A stretch of DNA of 64,000 bases from Metabacillus dongyingensis (GCF_019933155.2 NZ_CP082944.1:3660001-3724000); one strand, 5' to 3'; positions 30,036 through 40,960 are shown, numbered from the stretch's first letter. Numbers and translations are program-made. Notes: generated by a model from the sequence alone, not told the origin.

Positions 30036-30329
30036 TTAACTTTCATTGATGCCGAGTTTTTTGCCTTCTTCACTTTCAAACCAGCTGCCCGCCTTATAAG
30101 ATTCAATCGTTGCGAATGTCATGAATTCATTTGGTTTGATGGCCATAATATCAGCTACCATTTCATACACCATGAGCTCATTTTTTTTCTTCCATTTTTT
30201 ATTTCTTAGGAAATTCCAAAGCTCTGCTTCTGTGACCTCGCCATAATCGAGGATTTTAAATTCCTCTGCTTTGCTGACTAGCGCCGGCTTTACGTGATGG
30301 CGATATTTTTCAATTTCGTCTTTTTCCAT
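30036..30329 (-). CDS. comN: Post-transcriptional competence regulator ComN (YrzD)
   Basis: A small protein of about 97 residues, MEKDEIEKYRHHVKPALV onward, matching the ComN/YrzD family. In B. subtilis ComN acts on comE operon mRNA and affects its localisation near the division site through DivIVA. Two adjacent ATG codons follow AAGGAG; the second is annotated. It lies between spoVB (divergent) and secDF, the B. subtilis arrangement. Confidence 0.8.
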   Translation of the reverse strand: MEKDEIEKYRHHVKPALVSKAEEFKILDYGEVTEAELWNFLRNKKWKKKNELMVYEMVADIMAIKPNEFMTFATIESYKAGSWFESEEGKKLGINES

Positions 30330-30475
30330 CATGACACGCTCCTTCACCTGATCATTTGCGGGATAATTTATCTTGAATAAGCCTTTGCTTGAACATACTT
30401 GTCATGCTTGGCCAATCATAGCGCATATAGTAATTGTATATGATTACAAGCTATTTGAGAAGGCAGGGAAAGCCA

Positions 30476-32041
30476 ATGTCCAAGCAAACATTTTTACAGG
30501 GAACATTAATATTGATAGCTGCCGGTCTGATTACCAGGGTTCTGGGGTTTATAAACCGAATTGTTGTGGCGCGCTTTATAGGGGAAGAAGGCGTTGGATT
30601 ATACATGATGGCGATGCCCACGCTTGTCCTAATTATTACGATTACCCAGTTCGGGCTGCCTGTTGCAATATCAAAATTAGTTGCAGAAGCTGAAGCCGAA
30701 GGAAATCAGCGGAAAATCAAAAAAATCCTGATCGTCTCTCTTGCGATTACAGGGTCACTTAGTCTTTTATTCACTCCGGCCATCATTCTTCTTGCTCCCT
30801 ACTTGTCAAACTCATTGCTGACAGACCCAAGAACGCTGTATCCGCTGCTTGCGATTACTCCAGTCGTTCCCATTATTGCGATTTCATCTGTTCTCAGGGG
30901 TTATTTTCAAGGAAAGCAAAACATGAGGCCAGCTGCGTTATCACAGGTGCTTGAACAAATTGTCCGGATATCTTTAATTGCTGTTTTTACAAAAACGTTC
31001 CTTCCGTACGGGATTGAATATGCTGCAGCAGGGGCCATGGCGTCAGCCGTCATCGGAGAACTGATTTCTCTGCTTTACTTATTCTCGATGTTTAAGATGA
31101 AAAAGAAATTCAAAATCAGAAGAAAGTTCTTCAAATCATTGCAGGACGGTAAGGATACGTTTCAAAACTTAATGAGCATTGCACTCCCAACAACAGGAAG
31201 CCGCATGATCGGTTCCATTGCCTGGTTTTTTGAACCGATTGTTGTTGCACAAAGCTTGGCCATTGCAGGATTTACAGCAGCCATGGCAACAAAACAGTAC
31301 GGTGAATTGACAGGGTACGCCCTTCCGCTCCTTATGCTGCCGTCATTTATTACATACTCCTTATCTACCGCACTTGTCCCGGCAATCAGCGAAGCCATGG
31401 CTCAAAAAAAGCTGCACCTTGTTCAGCACAGACTTCAGCAGGCATTCAGACTATCTTTAGTGACAGGCGGTTTCGCCGTCGTTATTTTATATATCTATGC
31501 TAATCCAATGATGACGGTCATGTACGGAAGCAGCCACGCTGCGATCTTTGTTCAGGTCATGGCTCCCTTTTTCATCTTTTACTATTTCCAGGGTCCTCTT
31601 CAGGCAGTTCTGCAGGCGCTTAACCTGGCAAAAGCGGCAATGATCAACAGTTTTGTCGGTTCAGCCATTAAAACAGCCTTGATTTTCCTATTAGCAACCC
31701 GCCCATCACTCGGTATTATGGGAGCTGCCCTTGCCATTGTAGCAGGAATCATGCTTGTCACGCTGCTTCATTTAGCAACAGTCCTGAAGGTGGTCTCCCT
31801 GACCATTCGGATTGGGGAATATGCCAAGTGCTTTTTGACCATGATTCTCTCAGGAATAGCGGGTTATTATTTCTATCAAATGCTCTCACTAAGCATGAGT
31901 ATTAATTTAATCATTTCTGTCACCTTTACTTTCACGATTTATTGCATCCTTCTGATCGCATTACGCTTAGTTCTTAAGGAAGAATTGCAAAGAATTCCAT
32001 ATGTAGGAAACACACTTTCTAAGCTGGTACCGCGGCGTTAA
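30476..32041 (+). CDS. spoVB: Stage V sporulation protein B, polysaccharide flippase family
   Basis: A 521-residue MOP/MATE-type membrane protein with about fourteen helices. SpoVB is needed for spore cortex synthesis and is thought to move peptidoglycan lipid precursors. The N-terminus has TFLQGTLILIAAGLITRVLGF and EEGVGLYMMAMP; ALPTTGSRMIGSIAWF and MLPSFITYSLSTALVPAISEA are typical. The ATG after GGCAGGGAAAG is chosen over an upstream in-frame ATG. It is divergent from comN and convergent with yrbG. Confidence 0.93.
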   Translation: MSKQTFLQGTLILIAAGLITRVLGFINRIVVARFIGEEGVGLYMMAMPTLVLIITITQFGLPVAISKLVAEAEAEGNQRKIKKILIVSLAITGSLSLLFTPAIILLAPYLSNSLLTDPRTLYPLLAITPVVPIIAISSVLRGYFQGKQNMRPAALSQVLEQIVRISLIAVFTKTFLPYGIEYAAAGAMASAVIGELISLLYLFSMFKMKKKFKIRRKFFKSLQDGKDTFQNLMSIALPTTGSRMIGSIAWFFEPIVVAQSLAIAGFTAAMATKQYGELTGYALPLLMLPSFITYSLSTALVPAISEAMAQKKLHLVQHRLQQAFRLSLVTGGFAVVILYIYANPMMTVMYGSSHAAIFVQVMAPFFIFYYFQGPLQAVLQALNLAKAAMINSFVGSAIKTALIFLLATRPSLGIMGAALAIVAGIMLVTLLHLATVLKVVSLTIRIGEYAKCFLTMILSGIAGYYFYQMLSLSMSINLIISVTFTFTIYCILLIALRLVLKEELQRIPYVGNTLSKLVPRR

Positions 32042-32044
32042 TAT

Positions 32045-32704
32045 TTATTTTTCATCTGTCAGGTCGATAAAAAAAGCCCCCTTATTATGTGTACACAAGG
32101 AAATATTCTTTAAATCGATGTAGCCAAGATCTCTAAGCTGCTGCCTTAGCCACAAGTTAGTCTTGCCGATCCTGAATAAATTTTCTTCTTGAATCAATCC
32201 GTCAATAATCAATGGCAGCTGCAGTTCCTGATGTTCATGTTCATGTTCATGTTCTTTTTTTATAACAGATAGCTTTCCTGATGGTTCAAGGATGGCAAAA
32301 TCCACTTCGCTGATATCGTTAATCTCCTTCTCCCTGAGCTGGATGAGGAGATCATCAAAATTATAGCGCTGCGTTTTCATGGCATGTTCATTGATTTTGC
32401 CTCTATCTATGATGATTGTCGGCTTTCCGTCCAGCAGTTTTCTTACTTTCTGATTTTTTAGCGACAGATAGGCAAGGCCAATCTGGATGCCAAGCAGCAG
32501 AAACATGGGAATGACGGTATGTATCAATGGATCCTCCGTATTTTCGATGGCCATAACTCCCATTTCTGCGATCATTAAAAAGACAACAAGATCCAGAATG
32601 CTTAATTCGCCAATTTCCCGTTTTCCCATCAGTCTGAAGATAATAACGATCATTACATATAAAAAAATCGTCCGTGCCATTATGATTATAGCCTCTTCCA
32701 CCAA
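32045..32704 (-). CDS. yrbG: DUF421/YetF-family membrane protein (YrbG)
   Basis: A 219-residue protein with three N-terminal membrane helices (about 5-22, 35-52, 62-80), then two small cytosolic YetF domains. GKREIGELSILDLVVFLMIAEMG and the DDLLIQLREKEI segment are family marks. The start is GTG after AGGGGG. A run of alternating His-Glu (EHEHEHEH) splits the cytosolic part and may bind metal. Function is unknown; relatives are linked to sporulation. Confidence 0.88.
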   Translation of the reverse strand: MVEEAIIIMARTIFLYVMIVIIFRLMGKREIGELSILDLVVFLMIAEMGVMAIENTEDPLIHTVIPMFLLLGIQIGLAYLSLKNQKVRKLLDGKPTIIIDRGKINEHAMKTQRYNFDDLLIQLREKEINDISEVDFAILEPSGKLSVIKKEHEHEHEHQELQLPLIIDGLIQEENLFRIGKTNLWLRQQLRDLGYIDLKNISLCTHNKGAFFIDLTDEK

Positions 32705-32852
32705 ATTGCCCCCTTTGCTTACACAGTTACGTTTATTTTGAGCGGATAAATCATTTTCATGTAAAGCAAATTGATTCTATTTTCATTTGATGTGAATAGG
32801 ATGGTAATAAGACGAGCAAAAACAAGCTGACTGGACTAAGGGGGAGATTGCA

Positions 32853-33233
32853 ATCGAAACGCGAAGATGGAGTAAAGCCATTCTTTACGGATTATCCAGT
32901 ATTTTAATGGCAGCACTTGCAACAAGCTTACTTTTTTCATTGCTGCTTAAATTTACGGCTTTGACGGAAGATTCTATTAAATGGTTTATACTGGGACTCT
33001 CATTTTTAGCCGTTTTCATTGGCGGATTTATTGCCGGAGGAAAAGGAAAAGAGCGCGGATGGCTGATCGGAGGCACAACCGCAATCCTCTATACATTAAT
33101 TATTTTTTTATTTCAATTTTTAGGCTACGGGAAAACATTTACAATGGAGCAGACCATGTATCATGGGGGCTTCCTTGCGATTGCTATGCTGGGCGGGGTA
33201 ATGGGAGTAAACTTGTCCGGCTCGTCTAAATAG
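32853..33233 (+). CDS. yrzE: TIGR04086-type membrane protein (YrzE)
   Basis: A 126-residue membrane protein with four hydrophobic helices (about 10-35, 45-62, 72-92, 102-120). The family-like N-terminus ETRRWSKAILYGLSS lies upstream of the first in-frame ATG (32907). No ATG, GTG or TTG occurs in frame between the preceding stop codons and this region. AAGGGGGAG is placed for a start at ATC (32853), or less well at ATT (32847). The coordinates use ATC; if only the ATG is used, eighteen residues and most of the first helix are lost. Function unknown. Confidence 0.75.
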   Translation: METRRWSKAILYGLSSILMAALATSLLFSLLLKFTALTEDSIKWFILGLSFLAVFIGGFIAGGKGKERGWLIGGTTAILYTLIIFLFQFLGYGKTFTMEQTMYHGGFLAIAMLGGVMGVNLSGSSK

Positions 33234-33267
33234 ACATCTTGATGCGTTCGTTCTATAAATGGAAACT

Positions 33268-33299
33268 AAAAAGAAGCGCATTAAATAGCGCTTCTTTTT
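33268..33299. terminator. Bidirectional terminator between yrzE and yajC
   Basis: AAAAAGAAGCGC pairs with GCGCTTCTTTTT around eight bases; it works for both convergent genes. Confidence 0.9.
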
Positions 33300-33316
33300 G
33301 GTTATGCCCTATGTAT

Positions 33317-33601
33317 TTAGGCCTTTTCCATTGTGATGCCTTTTTGCTCAACAACGTCGCGAACAGCGCGGCGGTCAAATGTCAGGCGCGAGCCATCACC
33401 AGCTTTGATGATTACTTTTTCTTCATCGATTGAATCAACGATGCCATGCATACCGCCAATCGTTACGACTTTGTCGCCTTTTGACAGACTCTCCTGCATT
33501 TCACGCACTTTCTTCTGCTGTTTCTGCTGAGGACGGATCAATAAAAAGTAAAAGATCGCAAACATTAAGATTAACGGTCCAACCGTAGTCAATAATTCCA
33601 T
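33317..33601 (-). CDS. yajC: Preprotein translocase subunit YajC (YrbF)
   Basis: A 94-residue single-span membrane protein that joins SecDF in the holo-translocon. The N-terminal helix is LLTTVGPLILMFAIFYFLLI followed by the signature RPQQKQQKK. The soluble part has GDKVVTIGGMHGIVDSID. The start is the ATG after AAAGGGGTG. It is last in the ruvAB-queA-tgt-yajC group. Confidence 0.95.
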   Translation of the reverse strand: MELLTTVGPLILMFAIFYFLLIRPQQKQQKKVREMQESLSKGDKVVTIGGMHGIVDSIDEEKVIIKAGDGSRLTFDRRAVRDVVEQKGITMEKA

Positions 33602-33622
33602 TTTTTTCACCCCTTTCAAATC

Positions 33623-34798
<1,176 letters not shown>

Positions 34799-35827
34799 TT
34801 AGATGATAAGCATGGCATCGCCAAAGCTGAAAAATCGGTATTTTTCCTTGACTGCCGTTTCATAGGCATTCATTACATGCTCTCTTGTTGCTAACGCACT
34901 TACAAGCATAATCAAAGATGATTTTGGCAAGTGGAAGTTTGTAACCATACCGTCAATAGCACGGAATTCATAGCCGGGATAGATAAAAATATTTGTCCAT
35001 CCGCTGTCTTCAATGAATTTTCCTTCATTTTTCGAAGCTATTGTCTCAAGAGTGCGTGTTGAAGTTGTCCCAACCGAGATAATCCGTCCGCCTTCAGAGC
35101 GCACTTGATTGAGCAGCTGAGCTGTTCCTGCACTCATTTGATAAAATTCAGCATGCATTTCATGTTCTTCTACTACTTCAGCGTTTACAGGCCGGAATGT
35201 TCCCAAACCAACGTGAAGAGTGATAAACGCAATATGAACCCCTTTATCTTTCAATTGATCTAAGATCTGCTCCGTAAAATGAAGTCCTGCCGTTGGGGCT
35301 GCAGCTGATCCTCTCTCTCTTGAGAAAACTGTCTGGTACCGCTCCTGGTCATCCAGCTGTTCTTTGATATACGGAGGCAGCGGCATTTTACCCAAAGCAT
35401 CTAAAGCCTCATAAAAAATCCCATCATATTTGAACTCAAGCAATCTCCCGCCGTGTTCAGACTCGCCAGTGCATACTGCATGCAGAACGCCGTCTCCAAA
35501 TACTAGTTCCGTGCCAATTTTCACACGTTTTGCCGGCTTCGCCAGAACTTCCCAGACATCTCCTTGCTCTTGCTTCAGCAAAAGCAGTTCAATTTTTGCC
35601 CCCGTATCTTTTTTCTCCCCAATTAAACGGGCAGGCAGCACGCGGGTATTATTAAGAACAAGACAGTCTCCCTTATGGAAATAATCAATGATTGTTCTGA
35701 ATTGTTCATGGTGAATCGAACCTGTTTCTTTATCAAGGACCATGAGTTTAGAAGCATCGCGTTCAATAAGCGGCACTTGTGCAATTAGTTCCTCAGGCAA
35801 GTTAAAATCAAATAAATCTACTTTCAT
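34799..35827 (-). CDS. queA: S-adenosylmethionine:tRNA ribosyltransferase-isomerase
   Basis: Converts preQ1 in tRNA to epoxyqueuosine by moving the ribosyl group of SAM. The 342 residues start [17 protein letters not shown] and contain [34 protein letters not shown] and [10 protein letters not shown], all family hallmarks. It is followed by tgt at 30 bp. Confidence 0.97.
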   Translation of the reverse strand: MKVDLFDFNLPEELIAQVPLIERDASKLMVLDKETGSIHHEQFRTIIDYFHKGDCLVLNNTRVLPARLIGEKKDTGAKIELLLLKQEQGDVWEVLAKPAKRVKIGTELVFGDGVLHAVCTGESEHGGRLLEFKYDGIFYEALDALGKMPLPPYIKEQLDDQERYQTVFSRERGSAAAPTAGLHFTEQILDQLKDKGVHIAFITLHVGLGTFRPVNAEVVEEHEMHAEFYQMSAGTAQLLNQVRSEGGRIISVGTTSTRTLETIASKNEGKFIEDSGWTNIFIYPGYEFRAIDGMVTNFHLPKSSLIMLVSALATREHVMNAYETAVKEKYRFFSFGDAMLII

Positions 35828-35845
35828 TGTTTTTCACCTTTTCTA

Positions 35846-36046
35846 TTATTTGAACCGTCCGAAAACATTAAACAAGATTGTCAGTAAGATACTGATCACA
35901 ATTGATGTAACAATCGGAAAATAAAAAGTCGTATTTCCTTTTTTGAATACAAAATCTCCAGGCAGCCTTCCAATGAGCTGCATAAATAATCCTGCGAAAA
36001 AAAGAACGGCACCTATCATCATCAGGATTTTAGGAAATTGGGTCAT
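35846..36046 (-). CDS. yrzS: DUF2905 two-helix membrane protein (YrzS)
   Basis: A 66-residue protein with two helices (about 8-24 and 42-62) linked by [20 protein letters not shown], the DUF2905 signature. Its start overlaps the ruvB stop by four bases, so the two are translationally coupled. Function unknown. Confidence 0.88.
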   Translation of the reverse strand: MTQFPKILMMIGAVLFFAGLFMQLIGRLPGDFVFKKGNTTFYFPIVTSIVISILLTILFNVFGRFK

Positions 36047-37044
36047 TTTTCAGGGGCCTCCATTTGAAAGTGATGGTAAACTGCTTCCGTTACCATTCTA
36101 CCCCTTGGAGTGCGTTGTATAAAACCGATTTGTAAAAGATATGGTTCATATACGTCTTCAATTGTATGGGATTCTTCTCCAATTGTAGCTGAAATCGTAT
36201 CAATTCCAACTGGTCCGCCCTTATATTTCTCAATTATTCCCATTAAAAACTTATGATCAATATGATCGAGGCCCAGTCTGTCGACCTGAAGTTTTTCCAG
36301 TGCATCCTTAGCAAGCTTTCCCGATACAGTTGACTCTCCAAGCACCTGGGCAAAGTCCCTCACCCGTCTTAGTAATCTGTTGGCAATTCGCGGAGTCCCC
36401 CTCGATCTTCTTGCAAGCTCGAGCGAAGCTTCTTTTTCCATGCCAATTCCTAAAATATCTCCGGTCCGTTCAACAATAAGAGACAGCTGCTGTTCATTAT
36501 AATATTCAAGTCTGCTGAGAACTCCAAACCGATCTCTCAGCGGAGCCGTGAGCAAGCCGACACGAGTTGTGGCTCCAATAAGTGTAAACGGGGGCAAATC
36601 CAGACGGACAGACCGGGCCGATGGACCCTTTCCAATCACAATATCAAGACAAAAATCTTCCATTGCAGGATACAGCACTTCTTCAATAGAGCGCTGAAGA
36701 CGATGTATCTCATCAATAAATAACACATCACCAGGCTCAAGCGCTGTTAAAATCGCAGCGAGGTCACCCGGCCTTTCAATAGCTGGTCCAGATGTTGTGC
36801 GGATATTTACGCCCATTTCATTTGCAATAATTGTTGCAAGCGTTGTTTTCCCAAGGCCCGGAGGACCATATAAAAGGACGTGATCCAGTGTTTCGCTTCT
36901 AAGTTTTGCCGCTTCAATAAAGACTTTCAGGTTTTCTTTTACTTTATCCTGGCCGATATATTGAGATAAAGTCTGAGGTCTTAAGCTTAGCTCGATTGCA
37001 CCTTCATCTAAGTCCGCTTCACTTGATACAAGACGTTCATCCAT
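36043..37044 (-). CDS. ruvB: Holliday junction branch migration helicase RuvB
   Basis: A 333-residue AAA+ motor. It has Walker [13 protein letters not shown], Walker [11 protein letters not shown], sensor 1 [18 protein letters not shown], and the C-terminal winged helix ending near [19 protein letters not shown]. It is preceded by ruvA (11-bp gap). Confidence 0.98.
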   Translation of the reverse strand: MDERLVSSEADLDEGAIELSLRPQTLSQYIGQDKVKENLKVFIEAAKLRSETLDHVLLYGPPGLGKTTLATIIANEMGVNIRTTSGPAIERPGDLAAILTALEPGDVLFIDEIHRLQRSIEEVLYPAMEDFCLDIVIGKGPSARSVRLDLPPFTLIGATTRVGLLTAPLRDRFGVLSRLEYYNEQQLSLIVERTGDILGIGMEKEASLELARRSRGTPRIANRLLRRVRDFAQVLGESTVSGKLAKDALEKLQVDRLGLDHIDHKFLMGIIEKYKGGPVGIDTISATIGEESHTIEDVYEPYLLQIGFIQRTPRGRMVTEAVYHHFQMEAPEK

Positions 37045-37055
37045 GTCTTTTCACC

Positions 37056-37664
37056 TTACTTTAATAGCTTTTGCAAAGCTTTTTTCACATACTGATCTGT
37101 CGATAAATCTTCTTCCATCAGGGATGGAACGACCTTATTTATTTCTCGTTCAGCATAGCCGAGCACCTTCAGAGCTTCAAGCGCTTCGTTCAGCGCTTTT
37201 GAGGCTGTTTCTTTTTGTTCGTGCTCTTCATGGGTAAACAAGTCCGGAGCAAGCTCCCCTGCTACATCGGCAAGTTTCCCTTTTAAATCAAGAATTATCT
37301 GTCTGGCAGTCTTCTTTCCTACACCGGGAAACTTAATAAGGAACTTCTCGTCCTCATTTTCAATCGCACCGACTACTTGCGAAGGGTTTCCTGAAGCAAG
37401 TATGGCGAGAGCTCCTTTTGGCCCGATTCCTGTAACGTTCAGGAGCTTCATAAATAAAGCTTTTTCTTCTCTTGTATGAAAACCATATAAGGCGAGGATA
37501 TCTTCTCTGACATGCTGATATGTAAAAATCGTCACTTCTGAAGAGCGATTGCGCTGATAGCTGAATGGATTTGGAGTGTGCACCTGATAACCGATTCCAC
37601 CATGGTCAATGACAATATATTCTGGGGTAACAAAATCAATATAGCCTTTAATAAATTCAATCAA
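37056..37664 (-). CDS. ruvA: Holliday junction DNA helicase subunit RuvA
   Basis: A 202-residue tetrameric junction-binding protein. The start is TTG (37664), nine bases after AGAGGTG, giving [16 protein letters not shown], the family N-terminus; the frame stays open upstream with no such match. Helix-hairpin-helix motifs are [16 protein letters not shown] and [19 protein letters not shown]. The C-terminal RuvB-binding domain is present. Confidence 0.96.
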   Translation of the reverse strand: MIEFIKGYIDFVTPEYIVIDHGGIGYQVHTPNPFSYQRNRSSEVTIFTYQHVREDILALYGFHTREEKALFMKLLNVTGIGPKGALAILASGNPSQVVGAIENEDEKFLIKFPGVGKKTARQIILDLKGKLADVAGELAPDLFTHEEHEQKETASKALNEALEALKVLGYAEREINKVVPSLMEEDLSTDQYVKKALQKLLK

Positions 37665-37746
37665 AACGATATTCACCTCTTTATAACTGTATCTCATTGT
37701 ATCATAATTTTTTCTTTTGCCTGTAGTAATAATCATTAAAAAACAG

Positions 37747-37775
37747 AAAAAGCCAGCGCTTTTGCACTAGCTTTC
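37747..37775 (-). terminator. Intrinsic terminator after bofC
   Basis: AGCTAGTGC pairs (with G-U) with GCGCTGGCT around AAAA, followed by TTTTTC on the minus strand. Confidence 0.75.
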
Positions 37776-37776
37776 T

Positions 37777-38340
37777 TTATTTCACATCTGCGGGTGAAGA
37801 ATATGCTTTATATGACTGAATGACCTCTAAGTATTGATCTTTTGATTGTATGCGGATTCCTTGCCTTAATTCATCATGCTTTCGTGTTTCAAGTTTTCTG
37901 ACATCAATCTGAAAGAATGACTGAATAATTTCCGAAGCATCGTCCGGCCTTCCATTAAAAATAGAAAAGACACCTTCCGATGATATGCCGAAATACCCGT
38001 TTGCTTTTAGTAAAGGGGAGATATCATCCATTTCTTTTTGAAAAATAATCTGATTATCGTCCTGATCAATTAATTGCCAACCTTCATATTTTGCCCAGAA
38101 ATCTTCCATTGCCAAGATGGTTTCTGTTTTCACTTCTTCACTGATTTCCCCATCCAAATAGATTCGTTCGAGCACCACTGTAACGGTCAGCGGACCGCTT
38201 ACCTCATAGACTTCATTTTTCTTTTCCGCCGCATTCTCCGATGCACTGGATTCATCCTTATGGAAAGAAGGAATGATGAAAAACAATGTGACTATGACGC
38301 AGGCAAAGGCACCAATCAGTAAACGATGAGACGACATCAT
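37777..38340 (-). CDS. bofC: Forespore intercompartmental signalling protein BofC
   Basis: A 187-residue exported forespore protein. One N-terminal hydrophobic helix (about 5-25) precedes an acidic linker and two small domains, with VYEVSGPLTVTVVLERIYLDGE in the first. BofC restrains SpoIVB, the protease that triggers sigma-K activation. Several starts are packed together (GTG, GTG, ATG, ATG); the first ATG after GGGGTG is annotated. spoIVFA and spoIVFB, parts of the same pathway, are at 54-56 kb. Confidence 0.88.
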   Translation of the reverse strand: MMSSHRLLIGAFACVIVTLFFIIPSFHKDESSASENAAEKKNEVYEVSGPLTVTVVLERIYLDGEISEEVKTETILAMEDFWAKYEGWQLIDQDDNQIIFQKEMDDISPLLKANGYFGISSEGVFSIFNGRPDDASEIIQSFFQIDVRKLETRKHDELRQGIRIQSKDQYLEVIQSYKAYSSPADVK

Positions 38341-38470
38341 CACATACACCCCATATCATGAGCTATTTACCATATAGGTAATTATTCGTCATTTCTAGTT
38401 TGACCAAAAATAGAAATTTTAACCTTTGATGATTTTTTTCTTTTGATTATGCAGTAATTGGGAAAAACAT

Positions 38471-38503
38471 AAAAAGGGGCATCTTTACAGATAACCCCCT
38501 TCA
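38471..38503 (-). terminator. Intrinsic terminator after coxA
   Basis: AAGGGG pairs with CCCCTT around a long loop, with TTTTT after it on the minus strand. Confidence 0.7.
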
Positions 38504-38507
38504 TTAT

Positions 38508-39236
38508 TTATCTGGCCTGTTGAAATGGTTCTCTCATCACATTGCCCATATCATCGAAAAGGTCTCTGATATCGGTATCAATTGTTTTTTTCGGCTGTCC
38601 GTTCTCAATATTGTCATTAATTGTTCTCACGCGAGAAAAGGTTCCTTCATCTGTGACAACCTGAACTTCTTTACCCTTTGCAGCTGGACGCACAGCATTT
38701 AAAACAGCATCTTTAACATTTTTGTCGTTTTTATCATCTGTGTCAATCGCCACAAGCACCTGATCTCCATTTACAACAGTGCGGACATCATCCACTTCTT
38801 TGACATCTGAAGCTTTTTCAGAAACATTTTTAGCAATGGCTTCTTCTTTATCGCTGTAATAATTTACTTGCTTCACTTGGCCATGGTAGTTCTCATCTGT
38901 TCTGCTGAAACGGTTATCTTTTTCAAGCGTGCCGTCTTCATTAGATAGCGGGGCTGTTGGATTATCCATTCTTCCATTATGAAAAGCATCATCGCGATTA
39001 TTTACTTTTGTGAAGTAATTATCATTCATGTCGCCTTCCATCATTTCTGTCAATGGTCCATCGTTATCCACGTTATCCACATCATTATTATCGTTTCGGT
39101 GCTCATCTGAATAATAACCGATCGGTCTTGTGGAATCATCATATCTTGTGTCAAGTGCGCCTTCATTATTGTTGCACCCTGCAAGTCCAGTTGCAGCTAT
39201 AGCAATTGCAGCAATTGCAGTAACTTTATGCCTCAA
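38508..39236 (-). CDS. coxA: YhcN/YlaJ-family sporulation lipoprotein (CoxA-like)
   Basis: A 242-residue lipoprotein. Its signal ends in LAGC with the acylated cysteine at residue 21, then a long Asp/Asn-rich linker (HRNDNNDVDNVDNDGP). The YhcN/YlaJ domain in the second half has KEAIAKNVSEKASDVKEVDDVRTVV-like features: EEAIAKNVSEKA, VLVAIDTDDKNDKN, and VRTINDNIENGQPKKT. By position between bofC and safA it is the CoxA (YrbB) spore cortex protein. Here an accessory patch separates it from safA. Confidence 0.8.
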   Translation of the reverse strand: MRHKVTAIAAIAIAATGLAGCNNNEGALDTRYDDSTRPIGYYSDEHRNDNNDVDNVDNDGPLTEMMEGDMNDNYFTKVNNRDDAFHNGRMDNPTAPLSNEDGTLEKDNRFSRTDENYHGQVKQVNYYSDKEEAIAKNVSEKASDVKEVDDVRTVVNGDQVLVAIDTDDKNDKNVKDAVLNAVRPAAKGKEVQVVTDEGTFSRVRTINDNIENGQPKKTIDTDIRDLFDDMGNVMREPFQQAR

Positions 39237-39550
39237 TATTAAAACCCCCCTGATTTTTCTATCGCGAGCAAATCCCGCTCTTGTATAGGTTGCTCGTTCA
39301 AAGAAGCATTAATCTGTTAGTTAACGGTAAGTTCTTAAAATAATGGAGGAGGTTTTGTATTTGAGCTGACTCGTTTTAATCGTTCATTTAATTCCTTCTA
39401 TATCGGGGCAAAATAAATCAGGGATTTTAAAGTCCACTTTTTAACAGCTGGCCAAAGAGGATTTTGGCGCATCCCTTACATCAATGGGTAAATTATTATT
39501 CCTTTTTTAAACTAAGGCTATGTTAAATCTTAATGTTGTTTTACCCCAAA
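39237..39550. other. Unassigned spacer upstream of coxA
   Basis: No supported gene. One short minus-strand frame near 39400-39475 (MRQNPLWPAVKKWTLKSL) looks protein-like but has no ribosome site and may be a relic. The start of the accessory patch is somewhere here. Confidence 0.4.
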
Positions 39551-39580
39551 AGAAAACCGCCCTTTGAAAAGGCGGTTAAT
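39551..39580 (-). terminator. Intrinsic terminator of the 54-residue gene
   Basis: AACCGCC pairs with GGCGGTT around a short loop, and TTTTCTTTT follows on the minus strand. Confidence 0.75.
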
Positions 39581-39628
39581 TAAACTATCGTTTCCCGTTA
39601 GCGGCAATGAATCCCGAAGCATTGTTTC

Positions 39629-39793
39629 CTAATTTTTCTCTAATGTAACAAGTGAATAAACTGCTCCACCACCACCTGCACCTGACATAGCACTCTGAGA
39701 GACAACCTTCCATCCCTCTTGCAAAAGTTGATTTAAATCACTTAAGTTATTCTTCTTATCGGTTAGATAATAAACTACGATTGCCTTTTGCAT
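39629..39793 (-). CDS. Small protein of unknown function (54 aa)
   Basis: Starts MQKAIVVYYLTDKKNN with GGAGGTG seven bases before the ATG. LSDLNQLLQEGWKVVSQSAM and a final VYSLVTLEKN give a beta-alpha-beta pattern. Similar tiny proteins, with an 'LNxLLxxGWKV' core, occur on Firmicute mobile elements as far as I recall. It has its own terminator and lies next to the transposase relic. I cannot assign a function. Confidence 0.7.
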   Translation of the reverse strand: MQKAIVVYYLTDKKNNLSDLNQLLQEGWKVVSQSAMSGAGGGGAVYSLVTLEKN

Positions 39794-39899
39794 GATACAC
39801 CTCCCTCCAGAACTCATTACATCATATATAAAATTTCATAATTTTACCGATTAGTCCATCAATAAGAAGCCGTTCGTTGAAGTTTACTGTTTGTTTCAT

Positions 39900-40743
39900 T
39901 TATGTAAACAGACAAGAGGCGACCATCATATTTTTCTTATTCGACGTTGTGTTCTCATATTCCTTGCTGTCTAAGCAGCGAAACCAAGCCAAGTAATTTT
40001 GAAGATACTTGGTTGCTACACCGTTGAAGCGGTCAATCCAGCGTTTGAGTCGGCTATGGTCTAAACCTTTTGAATTGACATAGGAACTGAATGCCTGCCA
40101 TGAAACGGTACAAAGCACGTTTGAATCGGATAACTGACCGCCAATCGCTTCACCCAATTTCGTTGTCCGAATACGCCCACGACCAAGAACGCCAGAGAAA
40201 GTCATTTTCTGACGGTCGAGCAACTAATACGCATATTTGGTCGTTGCTGATACCACGAAATTTAGCTTTGCCGCCGCGTTTACGGGATTTGCGTTCAGAA
40301 ATGTTTCTTTTGCCTTTCTCAGAGTACAAGAAATAGGTCTCGTCCATTTCGACGATGCCTTGGAACGCTTCGGTTGGGATTTGCTTCAGAGCGGAAAGAA
40401 TTTTATGCCGCCAGTAAAACAAGGTTACATATGTCACTTCTTCACCCAATTTCTCGGCACATTTTCTCAGCGAAAAACCTTCAATCATGCATTCGATGAA
40501 TCGAACCCAAAGATGAGGTCTTCTGGTGCGCTGAAGCGGCGTGTTTGTGAGGTCGTTAAAAGTTTGACGGCAGAATTTACAGCGGTAACGCTGCCGTTTC
40601 ACCTCTCCAGCACGCGTCTTAATAACGTATTTTCCAAATCGTACAACAGAATGACTTTCGGAAGTGGACAAGACAAGACCACCTATATGCTTTTGTTCTT
40701 GGATTTCATCAATTGCACGAATAGGAGCCGACAGGGGTTTCAT
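39900..40743 (-). pseudogene. IS1595-family transposase, frameshifted
   Basis: The N-terminal frame (40743 down to about 40214) has zinc-finger-like cysteines YRCKFCRQTF, then VEMDETYFLYSEKGKR with the first catalytic aspartate, and RGGKAKFRGISNDQICVLVA. At about 40214-40222 homology moves to the next frame (DRQKMTFSGVLGRGRI, through SNSKGLDH-like segment to 39900). A one-base insertion or two-base loss explains it. The frame also stays open upstream to 40821, where a stop (TAG at 40822) precedes LKEIKKLADALDE, so the true start seems lost too. No clear terminal inverted repeats were found. Confidence 0.8.
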
Positions 40744-40925
40744 TCGAGACTGTAAGAAATATACAAGTTCCTGTTTACCACCTTCATCTAATGCGTCAGC
40801 GAGCTTCTTTATTTCCTTTAACTAGACGTTAAATCATCTCCGAATCACATCATTATATCTTCTATTGCGCACTTAATTGTTCAGAATATTCAATTATCAA
40901 TATCAGGAAATAACATAGCCTAAAC

Positions 40926-40960
40926 TAAAAAAAGAGACGAACTATATGTCTCGTCTCTTA
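40926..40960 (-). terminator. Intrinsic terminator after safA
   Basis: AAGAGACGA pairs with TCGTCTCTT, followed by seven T residues on the minus strand. Confidence 0.9.

Noticed and set aside
30380..30460. Sigma-E promoter before spoVB
   Set aside because: Loose matches (ATA and CATA-type boxes) exist, but several spacings are possible and none is convincing by eye.
39820..40920. Terminal inverted repeats or target duplication of the IS1595 relic
   Set aside because: I compared both edges and found no matching inverted pair, so insertion ends are not annotated.
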